Shown here in pieces: positions 15,832 through 23,972 of a stretch of DNA of 39,687 bases. Numbering within the stretch: the stretch's first letter is position 1; every line of letters starts with the position of its first letter. This stretch comes from Nocardia carnea NBRC 14403 (lineage in GTDB: Bacteria > Actinomycetota > Actinomycetes > Mycobacteriales > Mycobacteriaceae). A model generated the notes under the pieces. It did not search any database and was not told the DNA's origin. It worked only from the letters and a program-made list of their open reading frames with translations. The stretch is from contig NZ_BAFV01000055.1 in NCBI RefSeq assembly GCF_000308515.1, positions 1 through 39,687 of the forward strand. The letters are read 5' to 3'. Both the position numbers and the translations under genes were made by a program.

Positions 15832-16572
15832 TCAGCGCCAGCGTTCGGGGGTGACCGGGGCTTCCCAGGCGCGGGAGTAGCGCCGTTTGTCGGGGCCGGC
15901 GATCTCCTTGCTGCGGTACACGACGTAGGGGCGGACCAGGTAGCCGACGGGGGCGGAGAACATGTGGACGAGGCGGGTGTATGGCCACACGGCGACCAAG
16001 GCCAGGACGAACAGGCCGTGGGCTTGGAATGTCCACGGGGTGCCGACCATCAGTTCCGGTTGAGGGCTCGAGGTGAAAAGGCTGCGGAACCAGGGGGAGA
16101 CCGTTTCGCGGTAGTTGTAGGTGCCCCACAACAGGTTGCTGCCCATGGTGTTGAGCAGCCCGGTGATCAATGCTCCGGCCAGCAGGAAGTACATGAACTT
16201 GTCGTTGGTCGTGGTGGCCTTGCGAACCGCGGGCACGGTCAGGCGACGGTACATCAGGATTCCGATACCGGTGATCACCGCGAGACCCGCAACGCTGCCG
16301 GCCGATACCGAGAACAGGTGATACATATGGTCGCTGATCCCGATGGCAGCCGTCCACGATTCCGGGATGAGTACTCCGATCACATGGCCGAAGAACACAC
16401 CCAGCATGCCGAAATGGAACAGCGGGCTGCCCATACGCAGCAGGCGGGATTCGTAGATCTGCGAGGAGCGGGTGGTCCAGCCGAACTGGTCGTTGCGGTA
16501 GCGCCAGATATGACCGAGCACGAACGATGTGAAAGCCACGTACGGCAGGGTCATCCACAGGAAAGTGGTCAC
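15832..16572 (-). CDS. narI: Respiratory nitrate reductase gamma subunit NarI
   Basis: NarI is the membrane cytochrome b that takes electrons from menaquinol and passes them to NarH. The 246-residue product has five hydrophobic helices. It keeps the paired His ligands for two b hemes: two in LFHFGMLGVFFGHVIG, and two more in FQAHGLFVLALVAVWPYTRLVHMF. The length is close to E. coli NarI (225) with a longer hydrophilic C-terminus. The start is a GTG at 16572 with a strong GAGGAGG eight bases upstream. It is the last gene of narGHJI, 52 bp after narJ, and ends 5 bp from the convergent MerR gene with no room for an ordinary terminator. Confidence 0.95.
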   Translation of the reverse strand: MTTFLWMTLPYVAFTSFVLGHIWRYRNDQFGWTTRSSQIYESRLLRMGSPLFHFGMLGVFFGHVIGVLIPESWTAAIGISDHMYHLFSVSAGSVAGLAVITGIGILMYRRLTVPAVRKATTTNDKFMYFLLAGALITGLLNTMGSNLLWGTYNYRETVSPWFRSLFTSSPQPELMVGTPWTFQAHGLFVLALVAVWPYTRLVHMFSAPVGYLVRPYVVYRSKEIAGPDKRRYSRAWEAPVTPERWR

Positions 16573-16624
16573 CGGGCCCTCCTCGGAGCAAAATCATGCG
16601 GTCCGCGCAGGCGGAGGTAGCGCA

Positions 16625-17305
16625 TCATCGGCGGCCTTCCGATCGGTCCGGCATCGTCGGGTCGATGGCGAAGGGGTCGAGTCCGACCTCTTCCTCGGGC
16701 GGACCCTGCGCGGCGAGTTCGGCGATCTTGCGCCGGTCCGCGGTGGTGGGCGGGGCGAGGGTCGCCAGAACGGCGGCCAGTACCCCGGCATAGGGCGACC
16801 CGGCATCGGATAACGACAGCCGCAGCAGCTCTATCACCGGGACGTGTTCGCCGAGAAGACGTTCGCCGCCCACGGGGTCCACGGTGGCGGCGAATTCGAG
16901 CAGCACCGGCAGGTGATCGGGGAGTTCGGTGTCGTCGAGTTCGACCCCGGCCTGCCGGTAGGCGTATTTGAACCGCAGCAGCGCCATACCGCGTTTGCGG
17001 GTGTCACCGTAGGCGTAGAAGGTGAGGTGCAGGCTGGCACGGCGGCGCATATCGAAGGTTTCGACGTAGTGTGCGGCCAGGTCGAGCTGCGGGGTGGTGC
17101 GCAGGTGGTCGCAGAACTCCGCGAGGTGGGTGCGCACCGGTTCCGGTAGCTCGCCGACGGCCGCGATCACCTGGTCGAGCATGGTGATCGTGGCGGTGGC
17201 GGGATAGTCGAGCAGCAGGGCGGTGGTCCGCCAGACGAGCCGGCGGTCCCGTTCGCTCATCGCGACCGTGGGTTCGGGCCGGCGGCGTAGTTTCAGGAGC
17301 GCCAT
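16625..17305 (-). CDS. narJ: Nitrate reductase assembly chaperone NarJ
   Basis: NarJ binds apo-NarG and holds it until the molybdenum cofactor is inserted; it is not part of the mature enzyme. The 226-residue product is mostly helical and has the family signature region AAHYVETFDMRRRASLHLTFYAYGDTRKRGMALL, whose RR-x-SLHLT core is typical, followed by the acidic ELPDHLPVLLEF. The start is an ATG at 17305 with GGAG nine bases upstream. It sits between narH (31 bp) and narI (52 bp) on the same strand. The C-terminal 40 residues are acidic and less conserved. Nothing unusual is seen. Confidence 0.95.
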   Translation of the reverse strand: MALLKLRRRPEPTVAMSERDRRLVWRTTALLLDYPATATITMLDQVIAAVGELPEPVRTHLAEFCDHLRTTPQLDLAAHYVETFDMRRRASLHLTFYAYGDTRKRGMALLRFKYAYRQAGVELDDTELPDHLPVLLEFAATVDPVGGERLLGEHVPVIELLRLSLSDAGSPYAGVLAAVLATLAPPTTADRRKIAELAAQGPPEEEVGLDPFAIDPTMPDRSEGRR

Positions 17306-17336
17306 CGAGCACTCCGCTCACATGTCATCGTGTAGG

Positions 17337-18974
17337 TCACCGGCCGACCTCCGAAGGTTCGGCAGCACCTGCACCGTTCGTGCTGACGGGGATCAATCCG
17401 TCGGTGCTCTTCCCGTCCCAGTCGAGCAGGTTGATCCGGCCCGATTTCTCTTCCGGTGCGGCATCATTCGCATCGGTGAGCTGGAACTTCTCCACCATCT
17501 GGTCGAAGGCGGTCATTCCCGGACCCCCGTCGTTGTCCAGGCTGCAGCCGGTGGCGAGCGAGTCCAGTTCGTGTGCCTGTGCGCCCGCGCCGGTCGGGAT
17601 CACGTAGCGGTGCTCGTATTTCGCGATGGCCAGCAGCCGGTACATGGCTTCGATCTCTTCCGGTTCCAGCCGGACCGAGGGCGCGATGGCCGGATCGGGT
17701 TCCTGCCCGAGGTTGATGGACCGCATGAACGCGCGCATCCCGGCGAGCCGCTGCAACGCCGCGCGCACCGGGCCGACATCGCCCGCGGTGAACAGTTCGG
17801 CCAGGTATTCCACGGGGATGCGGAGGGCGTCGATAGCGCCGAACAGGTTGGCGTGGTCCTCGCCGTCGTGCCCGGTGTCGGTCAGCACATCCACTACCGG
17901 CGAGAGCGGCGGGACGTACCAGACCATCGGCATGGTGCGGTATTCCGGATGCAGCGGTAGCGCGATCTGATAGTCGACGATGAGTTTGTAGACCGGGGAA
18001 TCCTGCGCGGCCTGAATCCATTCCGGCGAGATGCCGGCTCGTTCGGCTTCGGCGACGACCCGTGGATCGTGCGGGTTGAGGAAGACCCCGAGCTGGCTCG
18101 GATACAGATCCTTGTCCTCGGTGACCGAGGCCGCCTCGAGCACCGCGTCGGCGTCGTAGAGCATAACGCCGATATAGCGCAGCCGGCCGACGCAGGTTTC
18201 CGAGCATACGGTCGGAATACCGACCTCCACTCGCGGATAGCAGAAGGTGCATTTCTCGGCTTTGCCGGTTTTGTGGTTGAAGTAGATCTTCTTGTACGGG
18301 CAGGCGGTCATGCATTGCCGCCAGCCACGGCATTTGTCCTGGTCCACCAGGACGATGCCGTCCTCGGAACGTTTGTAGATCGCGCCGGACGGACACGATG
18401 CCGCGCACGACGGATTCAGGCAGTGTTCGCAGATACGCGGCAGGTAGAACATGAAGGTCTCTTCGAATTCGAGCTTCACCTTCTCGGAGACCCGGGACAG
18501 CAGCGGATCCTTACCGACCTGTTCCGGCCCGGAGCCGAGATCGTCGTCCCAGTTCGCGCCCCAGGTGACCTTCGTATCCTCGCCGGTGATCAGCGATTTC
18601 GGCCGGGCAACCGGTGTGGTGTCGATGGCCGGGGAGGACAGCAGGTTGTCGTATTCGTAGCTCCAGGGCTCGTAATAGTCTTCGATGGTCGGCAGGTCGG
18701 GGTTGGCGAAGATATTCAGCAGCCGCTTGAACCGCGACCCCGATTTGAGCGTCAGCCTGCCCCGTTTGTCGAGAGTCCAGCCGCCCTTCCACTTCTCCTG
18801 GTCCTGATATTGCCGCGGGTACCCCTGGCCGGGCCGGGTTTCCACATTGTTGAACCAGACGTATTCGGTGCCGCCACGGTTGGTCCAGGCCTGTTTGCAG
18901 GTGACCGAGCAGGTGTGGCATCCGATACATTTGTCCAGATTCATGACCATGGCCATCTGCGCCATCACACGCAT
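17337..18974 (-). CDS. narH: Respiratory nitrate reductase beta subunit NarH
   Basis: NarH carries electrons from NarI to NarG through four Fe-S clusters. All four cysteine groups are visible in 545 residues: C16-IGC-HTC-x3-C26 near the N-terminus; CEHC-x4-C-x3-CP; CRGWRQC-x3-CP, where Trp replaces one Cys as in the 3Fe-4S cluster of E. coli NarH; and CTFC followed by C-x3-C. The region LPLHPEYRTMPMVWYVPPLSPV is also highly typical. The ATG at 18974 gives MRVMAQMAMVMNLDKCIGC, in line with other NarH proteins; ATGs at codons 4 and 7 are less likely. It lies 48 bp downstream of narG. It acts on the inner face of the plasma membrane. Confidence 0.97.
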   Translation of the reverse strand: MRVMAQMAMVMNLDKCIGCHTCSVTCKQAWTNRGGTEYVWFNNVETRPGQGYPRQYQDQEKWKGGWTLDKRGRLTLKSGSRFKRLLNIFANPDLPTIEDYYEPWSYEYDNLLSSPAIDTTPVARPKSLITGEDTKVTWGANWDDDLGSGPEQVGKDPLLSRVSEKVKLEFEETFMFYLPRICEHCLNPSCAASCPSGAIYKRSEDGIVLVDQDKCRGWRQCMTACPYKKIYFNHKTGKAEKCTFCYPRVEVGIPTVCSETCVGRLRYIGVMLYDADAVLEAASVTEDKDLYPSQLGVFLNPHDPRVVAEAERAGISPEWIQAAQDSPVYKLIVDYQIALPLHPEYRTMPMVWYVPPLSPVVDVLTDTGHDGEDHANLFGAIDALRIPVEYLAELFTAGDVGPVRAALQRLAGMRAFMRSINLGQEPDPAIAPSVRLEPEEIEAMYRLLAIAKYEHRYVIPTGAGAQAHELDSLATGCSLDNDGGPGMTAFDQMVEKFQLTDANDAAPEEKSGRINLLDWDGKSTDGLIPVSTNGAGAAEPSEVGR

Positions 18975-19022
18975 AGCTGGACCGCCTCTCCGGGAATTTG
19001 CGAATGAGCCGGTTGCGCCATA

Positions 19023-22000
19023 TCAGTACCTGACTTCCTGGCTGCGGCGGCGGATGGTGGTGACCTCGTCGCGCTGGTTACCGGTGGGTCCGTGGTAGTT
19101 CAGCGCGAACGACTGCTGGGCGTAACCGCCGATCAGATGCGTGGGTTTGATCATGATCCGGGTGAGGGCATTGTGGATACCGCCGCGTTTACCCTTGCCT
19201 TTGAAGGTTTCGCCCGGCTCCGCGATTCCCTCGATCCGCGGGACGTCCACCGCACGGTCCTGCGCGTGGTACATGAACACGGTGCCCTCGGGCATCCGGT
19301 GCGAGACGATGGCGCGGGCCACCACCACACCGTTGCGGTTGATCGCCTCGATCCAGTCGTTGTCGGCGACACCGATTTTCGCCGCGTCCTTATCCGACAT
19401 CCAGATGGTCTGCCCGCCACGCGACAGCGTGAGCATATGCAGGTTGTCCTGGTAGGCAGAGTGGATGGACCATTTGGAGTGCGGGGTCAGATAACGCACG
19501 GTGATACCGCGTTCGCTCACCTCGCCGACCCCGGGTTCGGCGAACAACGCCGTCATATCCAGCGGCGGCCGGAAGGTGGGCAACTGTTCGCCGAGTTCGA
19601 TCATCCAGTCGTGGTCGAGGTAGAAATGCTGGCGCCCGGTGAGGGTGTGCCACGGTTTGAGCCGTTCGGTGTTGATGGTGAACGGCGAATACCGGCGGCC
19701 ACCGGTTTCCGAGCCCGACCATTCCGGTGAGGTGATCACCGGTACCGGGCGCGCCTGGGTATCGGCGAAGGTGATCCGTTTGCCCTCGTGTTCGGCGGCC
19801 AGATCGGCCAGTTCGGTACCGGTGCGCCGTTCGAGCGCCTGGAAACCTTCCACCGCGAGCCGGCCGTTGGTGGTACCGGACAGCGCCAGGATCGCCTCGG
19901 CGGCATGGCTGTCCTTGGCCAGCGACGGCCGCCCCTGCGCTACCCCGGATACCACCGTGCCGTTCATTCCCGCGAGGTATTCGACCTCGGCATCGGGGTG
20001 GGTGGTGATCCCCTTTGTGGTGACGCCGAGGGTGTCGATCAGCGGCCCGAGCGCGGCCATCTTCTCGGCGATCTTCGAATAGTCGCGTTCGACCACCACG
20101 ATTTTCGGCATGGTCTTACCGGGAATCGGTTCGCATTCCCCGGCCTTCCAGTCCAGTACCTTGCCCCCGGCCTGTGCCATGGCATCCGGCGAATCGTGCT
20201 GCAGCGGCACCGCGACGATATCTTTGCGCACCCCGAGATGTTTCTCGGCCAGCCAGGAGAAACCGCGGGCGATCCGGTGGAACGCCTCGAAATCGGTTTT
20301 CGCCTCCCACGGCGGCGAGATGGCCGGGGTGAAGGCGTGCACGAACGGATGCATATCCGTCGAGGACAGATCGTGTTTCTCGTACCAGGTGGCGGCCGGG
20401 AGCACGATATCGGAGAACAGCGTGGTGCTGGTCATCCGGAAGTCGAGAGAGAGCAGCAGGTCGAGTTTCCCGGTGGCGGCCTCGTCGCGCCAGACCAGTT
20501 CCTCGGGGCGGACCCCGGCGGTATCGGTGGTCTGCAGATTCGAATCCGCGCCGAGCAGATGCCGGTGGAAGTATTCGTTGCCTTTACCGGAGGAACCCAG
20601 CAGATTGGCCCGCCAGACCGTGAGCACCCGCGGGAAGTTCTCCGGAGCGTCCGGGTCTTCGCAGGCGAAACGCAGATCGCCGGATTTGAGACCGTCGACC
20701 ACGTGCTCGGCTGCGGTGCGTCCGGCCGCCTCGGCCTCGTCGGCGAGGTCGAGGGGGTTGCGGTCGAAGGTCGGATAGGAGGGCATCCAGCCCAGACGGG
20801 TGGCCAGGGCGATATTGTCCGCGGCTGTGCGGCCGGCGAACGTTCCTTTGCCGAGGGGGGAGGCAAAGGTTTCGGCGGTGAACGGATCGTAGCGCCACTG
20901 GTCATTGGTCAGATACCAGAACACCGTGCCCTGCATCTGCCGCGGCGGACGCTGCCAGTCCAGGCCGAAGGCCAGGGTGGACCAGCCGGTCACCGGGCGG
21001 CATTTCTCCTGACCCACATAATGCGCCCACCCACCACCGTTGACGCCCTGACAGCCGGTGAGCAGGGTCAAGGTGAAGAAGGACCGGTAGATCTGATCGG
21101 AATGGAACCAGTGGTTGGTACCAGCACCCATCAGGATCATCGACCGGCCGCCGGAACGGTCGGCGTTATCGGCGAACTCGCGGGCGATCCGCCGGGCCTG
21201 CACGGCCGGGACGCCGGTGATGGCCTCCTGCCAGGCCGGGGTGTACGGCTCGGTGGCGTCGTCGTAGCCGGTGGACCAGGTTCCGGGGAGGCCCGGGCGG
21301 CCCACGCCGTACTGGGCGAGCAGCAGATCGAACACCGTCGTGACCCGTTTACCGGCAACGACTTTCGTCGGCACACCGCGCGTCAGGACGCCGGGGATAT
21401 CGCTGTCGAACCGGGGGAACTGTACGGCCGCGGCATCGTCGGTGCGGCCGTACAGCGTCAGGAGCGGTTCGACACCGTCGAGGTCCAGATTCCATCGGCC
21501 GGTTCCGTTCTCACCGAACCGATCCCCCAGCGATCCGTTCGGCACCACCGCAGTCCCGTCCGAGTCCAGCACAACAGTCCGGAACTCGGCGCCCTCGTCG
21601 GTGTTGCCGAGATCGGCGGCGGTGAGGAATTTGCCCGGCACCGCGACCCCGTCCGCGCCCTCGTCCACGGTGATCAGGAACGGCAGATCGGTGTATTTGC
21701 GGACATAGTCCAGGAAACGCGGCGTACTGCGGTCGACGAAGAACTCCCGCAGCACCACATGCCCCATCGCCATGGCCAGCGCGGCATCGGTTCCCGGCCG
21801 GGCGGCGACCCATTCATCGGCGAATTTGGTGTTGTCGGCGTAATCCGGCGACACCACCACAACTTTCTGACCGCGGTAGCGCGCTTCGGTCATGTAGTGG
21901 GCGTCCGGGGTGCGGGTCACCGGGACGTTCGAGCCCCACATGATGAGGTACCCGGCGTCGAACCAGTCCGCGGATTCCGGCACATCGGTCTGATCGCCGA

Positions 22001-22757
22001 ACACCTGCGGCGAGGCGACGGGCAGATCGGCGTACCAGTCGTAGAACGACAGCATCGACCCGCCCAGCAGGGAGATGAACCGGGCGCCGACGGCATGGCT
22101 GACCATGGACATCGCCGGGATCGGTGAGAATCCCGCGACCCGGTCGGGGCCGAACTCCTTGATGGTGTGCACATGCGCGGCGGCCGCGATCTCGGCGGCC
22201 TCCCACCATTCGGCGCGGACGAATCCGCCCTTACCCCGCGCGGCCTTGTACTGCCGGGACCGTTCGGGATCGGCGACGATATCGCCCCACGCGAGTACCG
22301 GATCCTTCAATCGCTGCTTGGCTTCCCGGTACATCTCCAGCAGCGTGGAACGTACGTACGGGTACCGGACCCGCGCCGGGGAATAGGTGTACCAGGAAAA
22401 GGACGCGCCGCGCGGACAGCCGCGGGGCTCGTATTCGGGTTTGTCCGACCCCACCGACGGATAGTCGGTCTGCTGCGATTCCCAGGTGATCACACCGTCT
22501 TTCACGTAGATCTTCCAGGAACACGAGCCCGTGCAGTTCACTCCGTGGGTGGAGCGCACCACCTTGTCGTGCGACCAGCGGTCACGATAGAACTCATCGG
22601 CGTCGCGCCCGCCGACCTTGTGCACGGTGCGGTGATCGGCCGAGACCTCACCGCGCTGGAAATATTTGCCCAGCCGCAGGAGCGCGTCGCCCGCGCCCGG
22701 TTCCCCGGCCGCGATTTTCGAAGCGATAGGTGAACCCGGAGTACGTGAAGCAACCAC
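19023..22757 (-). CDS. narG: Respiratory nitrate reductase alpha subunit NarG
   Basis: NarG reduces nitrate to nitrite at a bis-MGD molybdenum centre. The product is about 1244 residues, against 1247 in E. coli. The FS0 cluster motif H-x3-C-x3-C-x34-C is complete at H71, C75, C79 and C114. WGSNVPVTRTPDAH is the conserved active-site loop with the Asp expected as Mo ligand in NarG-type enzymes. The open frame continues upstream to 22985, but that extension is unlike NarG; the GTG at 22757, with GGGGGC six bases upstream, gives a normal N-terminus (VVASRTPG). No twin-arginine signal is seen, so the catalytic side faces the cytoplasm. It is the first gene of narGHJI, and a motif shared with narK lies about 95 bp upstream. 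Confidence 0.96.
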   Translation of the reverse strand: MVASRTPGSPIASKIAAGEPGAGDALLRLGKYFQRGEVSADHRTVHKVGGRDADEFYRDRWSHDKVVRSTHGVNCTGSCSWKIYVKDGVITWESQQTDYPSVGSDKPEYEPRGCPRGASFSWYTYSPARVRYPYVRSTLLEMYREAKQRLKDPVLAWGDIVADPERSRQYKAARGKGGFVRAEWWEAAEIAAAAHVHTIKEFGPDRVAGFSPIPAMSMVSHAVGARFISLLGGSMLSFYDWYADLPVASPQVFGDQTDVPESADWFDAGYLIMWGSNVPVTRTPDAHYMTEARYRGQKVVVVSPDYADNTKFADEWVAARPGTDAALAMAMGHVVLREFFVDRSTPRFLDYVRKYTDLPFLITVDEGADGVAVPGKFLTAADLGNTDEGAEFRTVVLDSDGTAVVPNGSLGDRFGENGTGRWNLDLDGVEPLLTLYGRTDDAAAVQFPRFDSDIPGVLTRGVPTKVVAGKRVTTVFDLLLAQYGVGRPGLPGTWSTGYDDATEPYTPAWQEAITGVPAVQARRIAREFADNADRSGGRSMILMGAGTNHWFHSDQIYRSFFTLTLLTGCQGVNGGGWAHYVGQEKCRPVTGWSTLAFGLDWQRPPRQMQGTVFWYLTNDQWRYDPFTAETFASPLGKGTFAGRTAADNIALATRLGWMPSYPTFDRNPLDLADEAEAAGRTAAEHVVDGLKSGDLRFACEDPDAPENFPRVLTVWRANLLGSSGKGNEYFHRHLLGADSNLQTTDTAGVRPEELVWRDEAATGKLDLLLSLDFRMTSTTLFSDIVLPAATWYEKHDLSSTDMHPFVHAFTPAISPPWEAKTDFEAFHRIARGFSWLAEKHLGVRKDIVAVPLQHDSPDAMAQAGGKVLDWKAGECEPIPGKTMPKIVVVERDYSKIAEKMAALGPLIDTLGVTTKGITTHPDAEVEYLAGMNGTVVSGVAQGRPSLAKDSHAAEAILALSGTTNGRLAVEGFQALERRTGTELADLAAEHEGKRITFADTQARPVPVITSPEWSGSETGGRRYSPFTINTERLKPWHTLTGRQHFYLDHDWMIELGEQLPTFRPPLDMTALFAEPGVGEVSERGITVRYLTPHSKWSIHSAYQDNLHMLTLSRGGQTIWMSDKDAAKIGVADNDWIEAINRNGVVVARAIVSHRMPEGTVFMYHAQDRAVDVPRIEGIAEPGETFKGKGKRGGIHNALTRIMIKPTHLIGGYAQQSFALNYHGPTGNQRDEVTTIRRRSQEVRY

Positions 22758-22829
22758 GACGCCCCCTTTTCTGCACGCGGTGAAATCGGGCTGACGCCTC
22801 GACTGTAAGGACGCCGCCCGACCTGGCCA

Positions 22830-22866
22830 AACGGCTTTCTCACAACGAAAATCGCAGGTCGGTGAG
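22830..22866 (-). promoter_or_regulatory. Bipartite motif upstream of narG, shared with narK
   Basis: On the plus strand AACGGCTTTCTCAC (22830-22843) is followed after exactly 18 bp by GTGAG (22862-22866). The narK upstream region has AACGGTTTCTCAC and then GTGAG with the same 18-bp gap. The centre is about 96 bp upstream of the narG start. The narG right half is degenerate, the left half strong. Confidence 0.55.
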
Positions 22867-23028
22867 CTGTGAGGGCGCCGCAATGTGGTGGTGACCGCAC
22901 GGGTCCGGGTGATACTAGGGCCCGGAATGACCACCAGGGGAAACGGGCCGCGAGGCGAAAGATCGGACGTTTCTGCGGCATCCAACGGCCGGGCCGGTGA
23001 AATTTCGGAAATGGCCGCTTCTCCAGTG

Positions 23029-23046
23029 GTTTACATTTGTTTACAT
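23029..23046. promoter_or_regulatory. GTTTACAT direct repeat with 10-bp period
   Basis: GTTTACAT occurs at 23029-23036 and again at 23039-23046, one helical turn apart, in an AT-rich island within very GC-rich DNA. Direct repeats one turn apart are typical of OmpR-family response regulator sites (such as PhoP or MtrA boxes), but which regulator binds cannot be told. It lies 160 bp upstream of the S1-like gene and 270 bp upstream of narG. Confidence 0.5.
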
Positions 23047-23121
23047 ATTGCGGCGGGTCACATCGGGCCGGAACAGCCGCCCCTGGGGCAGGGACCTTCT
23101 ACACAGCGGGAAGCCACCGGC

Positions 23122-23150
23122 TTCGTATCCGGGCGCGGTGCGCCTACGAT
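23122..23150 (+). promoter_or_regulatory. Possible promoter of the S1-like gene
   Basis: TACGAT (23145-23150) matches an actinobacterial -10 and TTCGTA (23122-23127) is a fair -35, with a 17-bp spacer. The predicted 5' leader would be about 48 bases before the ATG at 23205. Only the -10 is convincing. Confidence 0.35.
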
Positions 23151-23204
23151 TGCTGCCCGATCCGACTGCCGCCGGCGGTCGCCCGATCAACTTCGAGGTG
23201 CACC

Positions 23205-23966
23205 ATGGTCAGGCCTGTGCCGGTGTTGCGGGGGCGGAGAACTACTGCTCGCCTCCTGGCCGCTGTCGCGGCGATAATGCTGGCCGTCGGTACGACGGCA
23301 GTCGTCGGCACGGTCTCCGTCCCCGGCCGGGCCGCTGCGGCCCCGTCGGCCGCCGCCCCCGGGGTGACCGTGTACCCCGGTATGGAGGTCAGGCGTAGCG
23401 AGATCGTGGACGGCAAGGTCGAGATCAGCCGCTGCACGGTGGGGCTCACGGGCACGATCGGCACGGCACGGTACGCGGTCACCGCGGGACACTGCTACCG
23501 CAACGGAGTTGTCACCGATAAGAACAGCAATCCGATCGGCTGGTACGAATTCCACCGGCCAGACGAGGGCCTGACCTTCGGATTCGCGCTGATCCGGCTG
23601 TACGACGGTGTCGGGGTCGCGGCCAGTATGGGCAGCTTCGGCCTGTCGTCGGTGGACCTGAAGCCGCAGATGAACCAGCAGGTCTGCAAACTCGGTGCGA
23701 CCACCGGCTGGAGCTGCGGAACGATCACCGAAATCACGGACCGCTACCTCTACACGACCAACACCCTGGGCGCGGAGGGCGGCGATTCCGGCGCGGTGGT
23801 CTACCGGCAGACCTCCGACGGGCACGCCGCCTTCGTCGGCCTCCTGGTGGCCTTCGATGAGGATGCGGGCCACAGCGCGGTGGTGGAGCCCGCCGAATGG
23901 CTTTTCGATCAGATCGACAAGTACGGCCCCACCCGCGACAATCCGTTCGTCTGGTACCGCGTCTGA
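23205..23966 (+). CDS. Secreted trypsin-like (S1) protein, catalytic Asp apparently missing
   Basis: A 253-residue exported protein. A positively charged start is followed by a hydrophobic stretch (17-37) and an Ala-rich cleavage region at about 43-50. The chymotrypsin fold is shown by TAGHCY with His96, GGDSGA with Ser195, and two Cys pairs expected to form disulfides (C77-C97 and C161-C171). The catalytic Asp normally precedes the strand read as xALIRL; here the segment is LTFGFALIRL, with Gly126 where Asp is expected. It may be an inactive family member or use another acid. The ATG at 23205 has AGGTG five bases upstream. It converges with the esterase gene, 6 bp apart. The partner and substrate are unknown. 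Confidence 0.8.
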   Translation: MVRPVPVLRGRRTTARLLAAVAAIMLAVGTTAVVGTVSVPGRAAAAPSAAAPGVTVYPGMEVRRSEIVDGKVEISRCTVGLTGTIGTARYAVTAGHCYRNGVVTDKNSNPIGWYEFHRPDEGLTFGFALIRLYDGVGVAASMGSFGLSSVDLKPQMNQQVCKLGATTGWSCGTITEITDRYLYTTNTLGAEGGDSGAVVYRQTSDGHAAFVGLLVAFDEDAGHSAVVEPAEWLFDQIDKYGPTRDNPFVWYRV

Positions 23967-23972
23967 CCCGGT

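Larger units (their letters stand above)
22758..23204. other. 447-bp divergent regulatory gap between narG and the S1-like gene
   Basis: No convincing gene is seen here. The narG-proximal third holds the bipartite motif shared with narK. The middle holds an AT-rich pair of GTTTACAT repeats. The last 60 bp hold a possible promoter for the plus-strand gene. Short open frames in this gap lack ribosome sites and recognisable content. Confidence 0.7.

Noticed and set aside
19788..22127. 779-codon plus-strand open frame opposite narG
   Set aside because: It lies entirely within the narG gene and its composition (Gly/Arg/His-rich, no hydrophobic core) is typical of antisense frames in high-GC genomes.
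22758..22985. N-terminal extension of narG by 76 codons
   Set aside because: It would give NarG a tail not seen in the family and cover the regulatory motif. The GTG at 22757 gives the expected length and has a good ribosome site.
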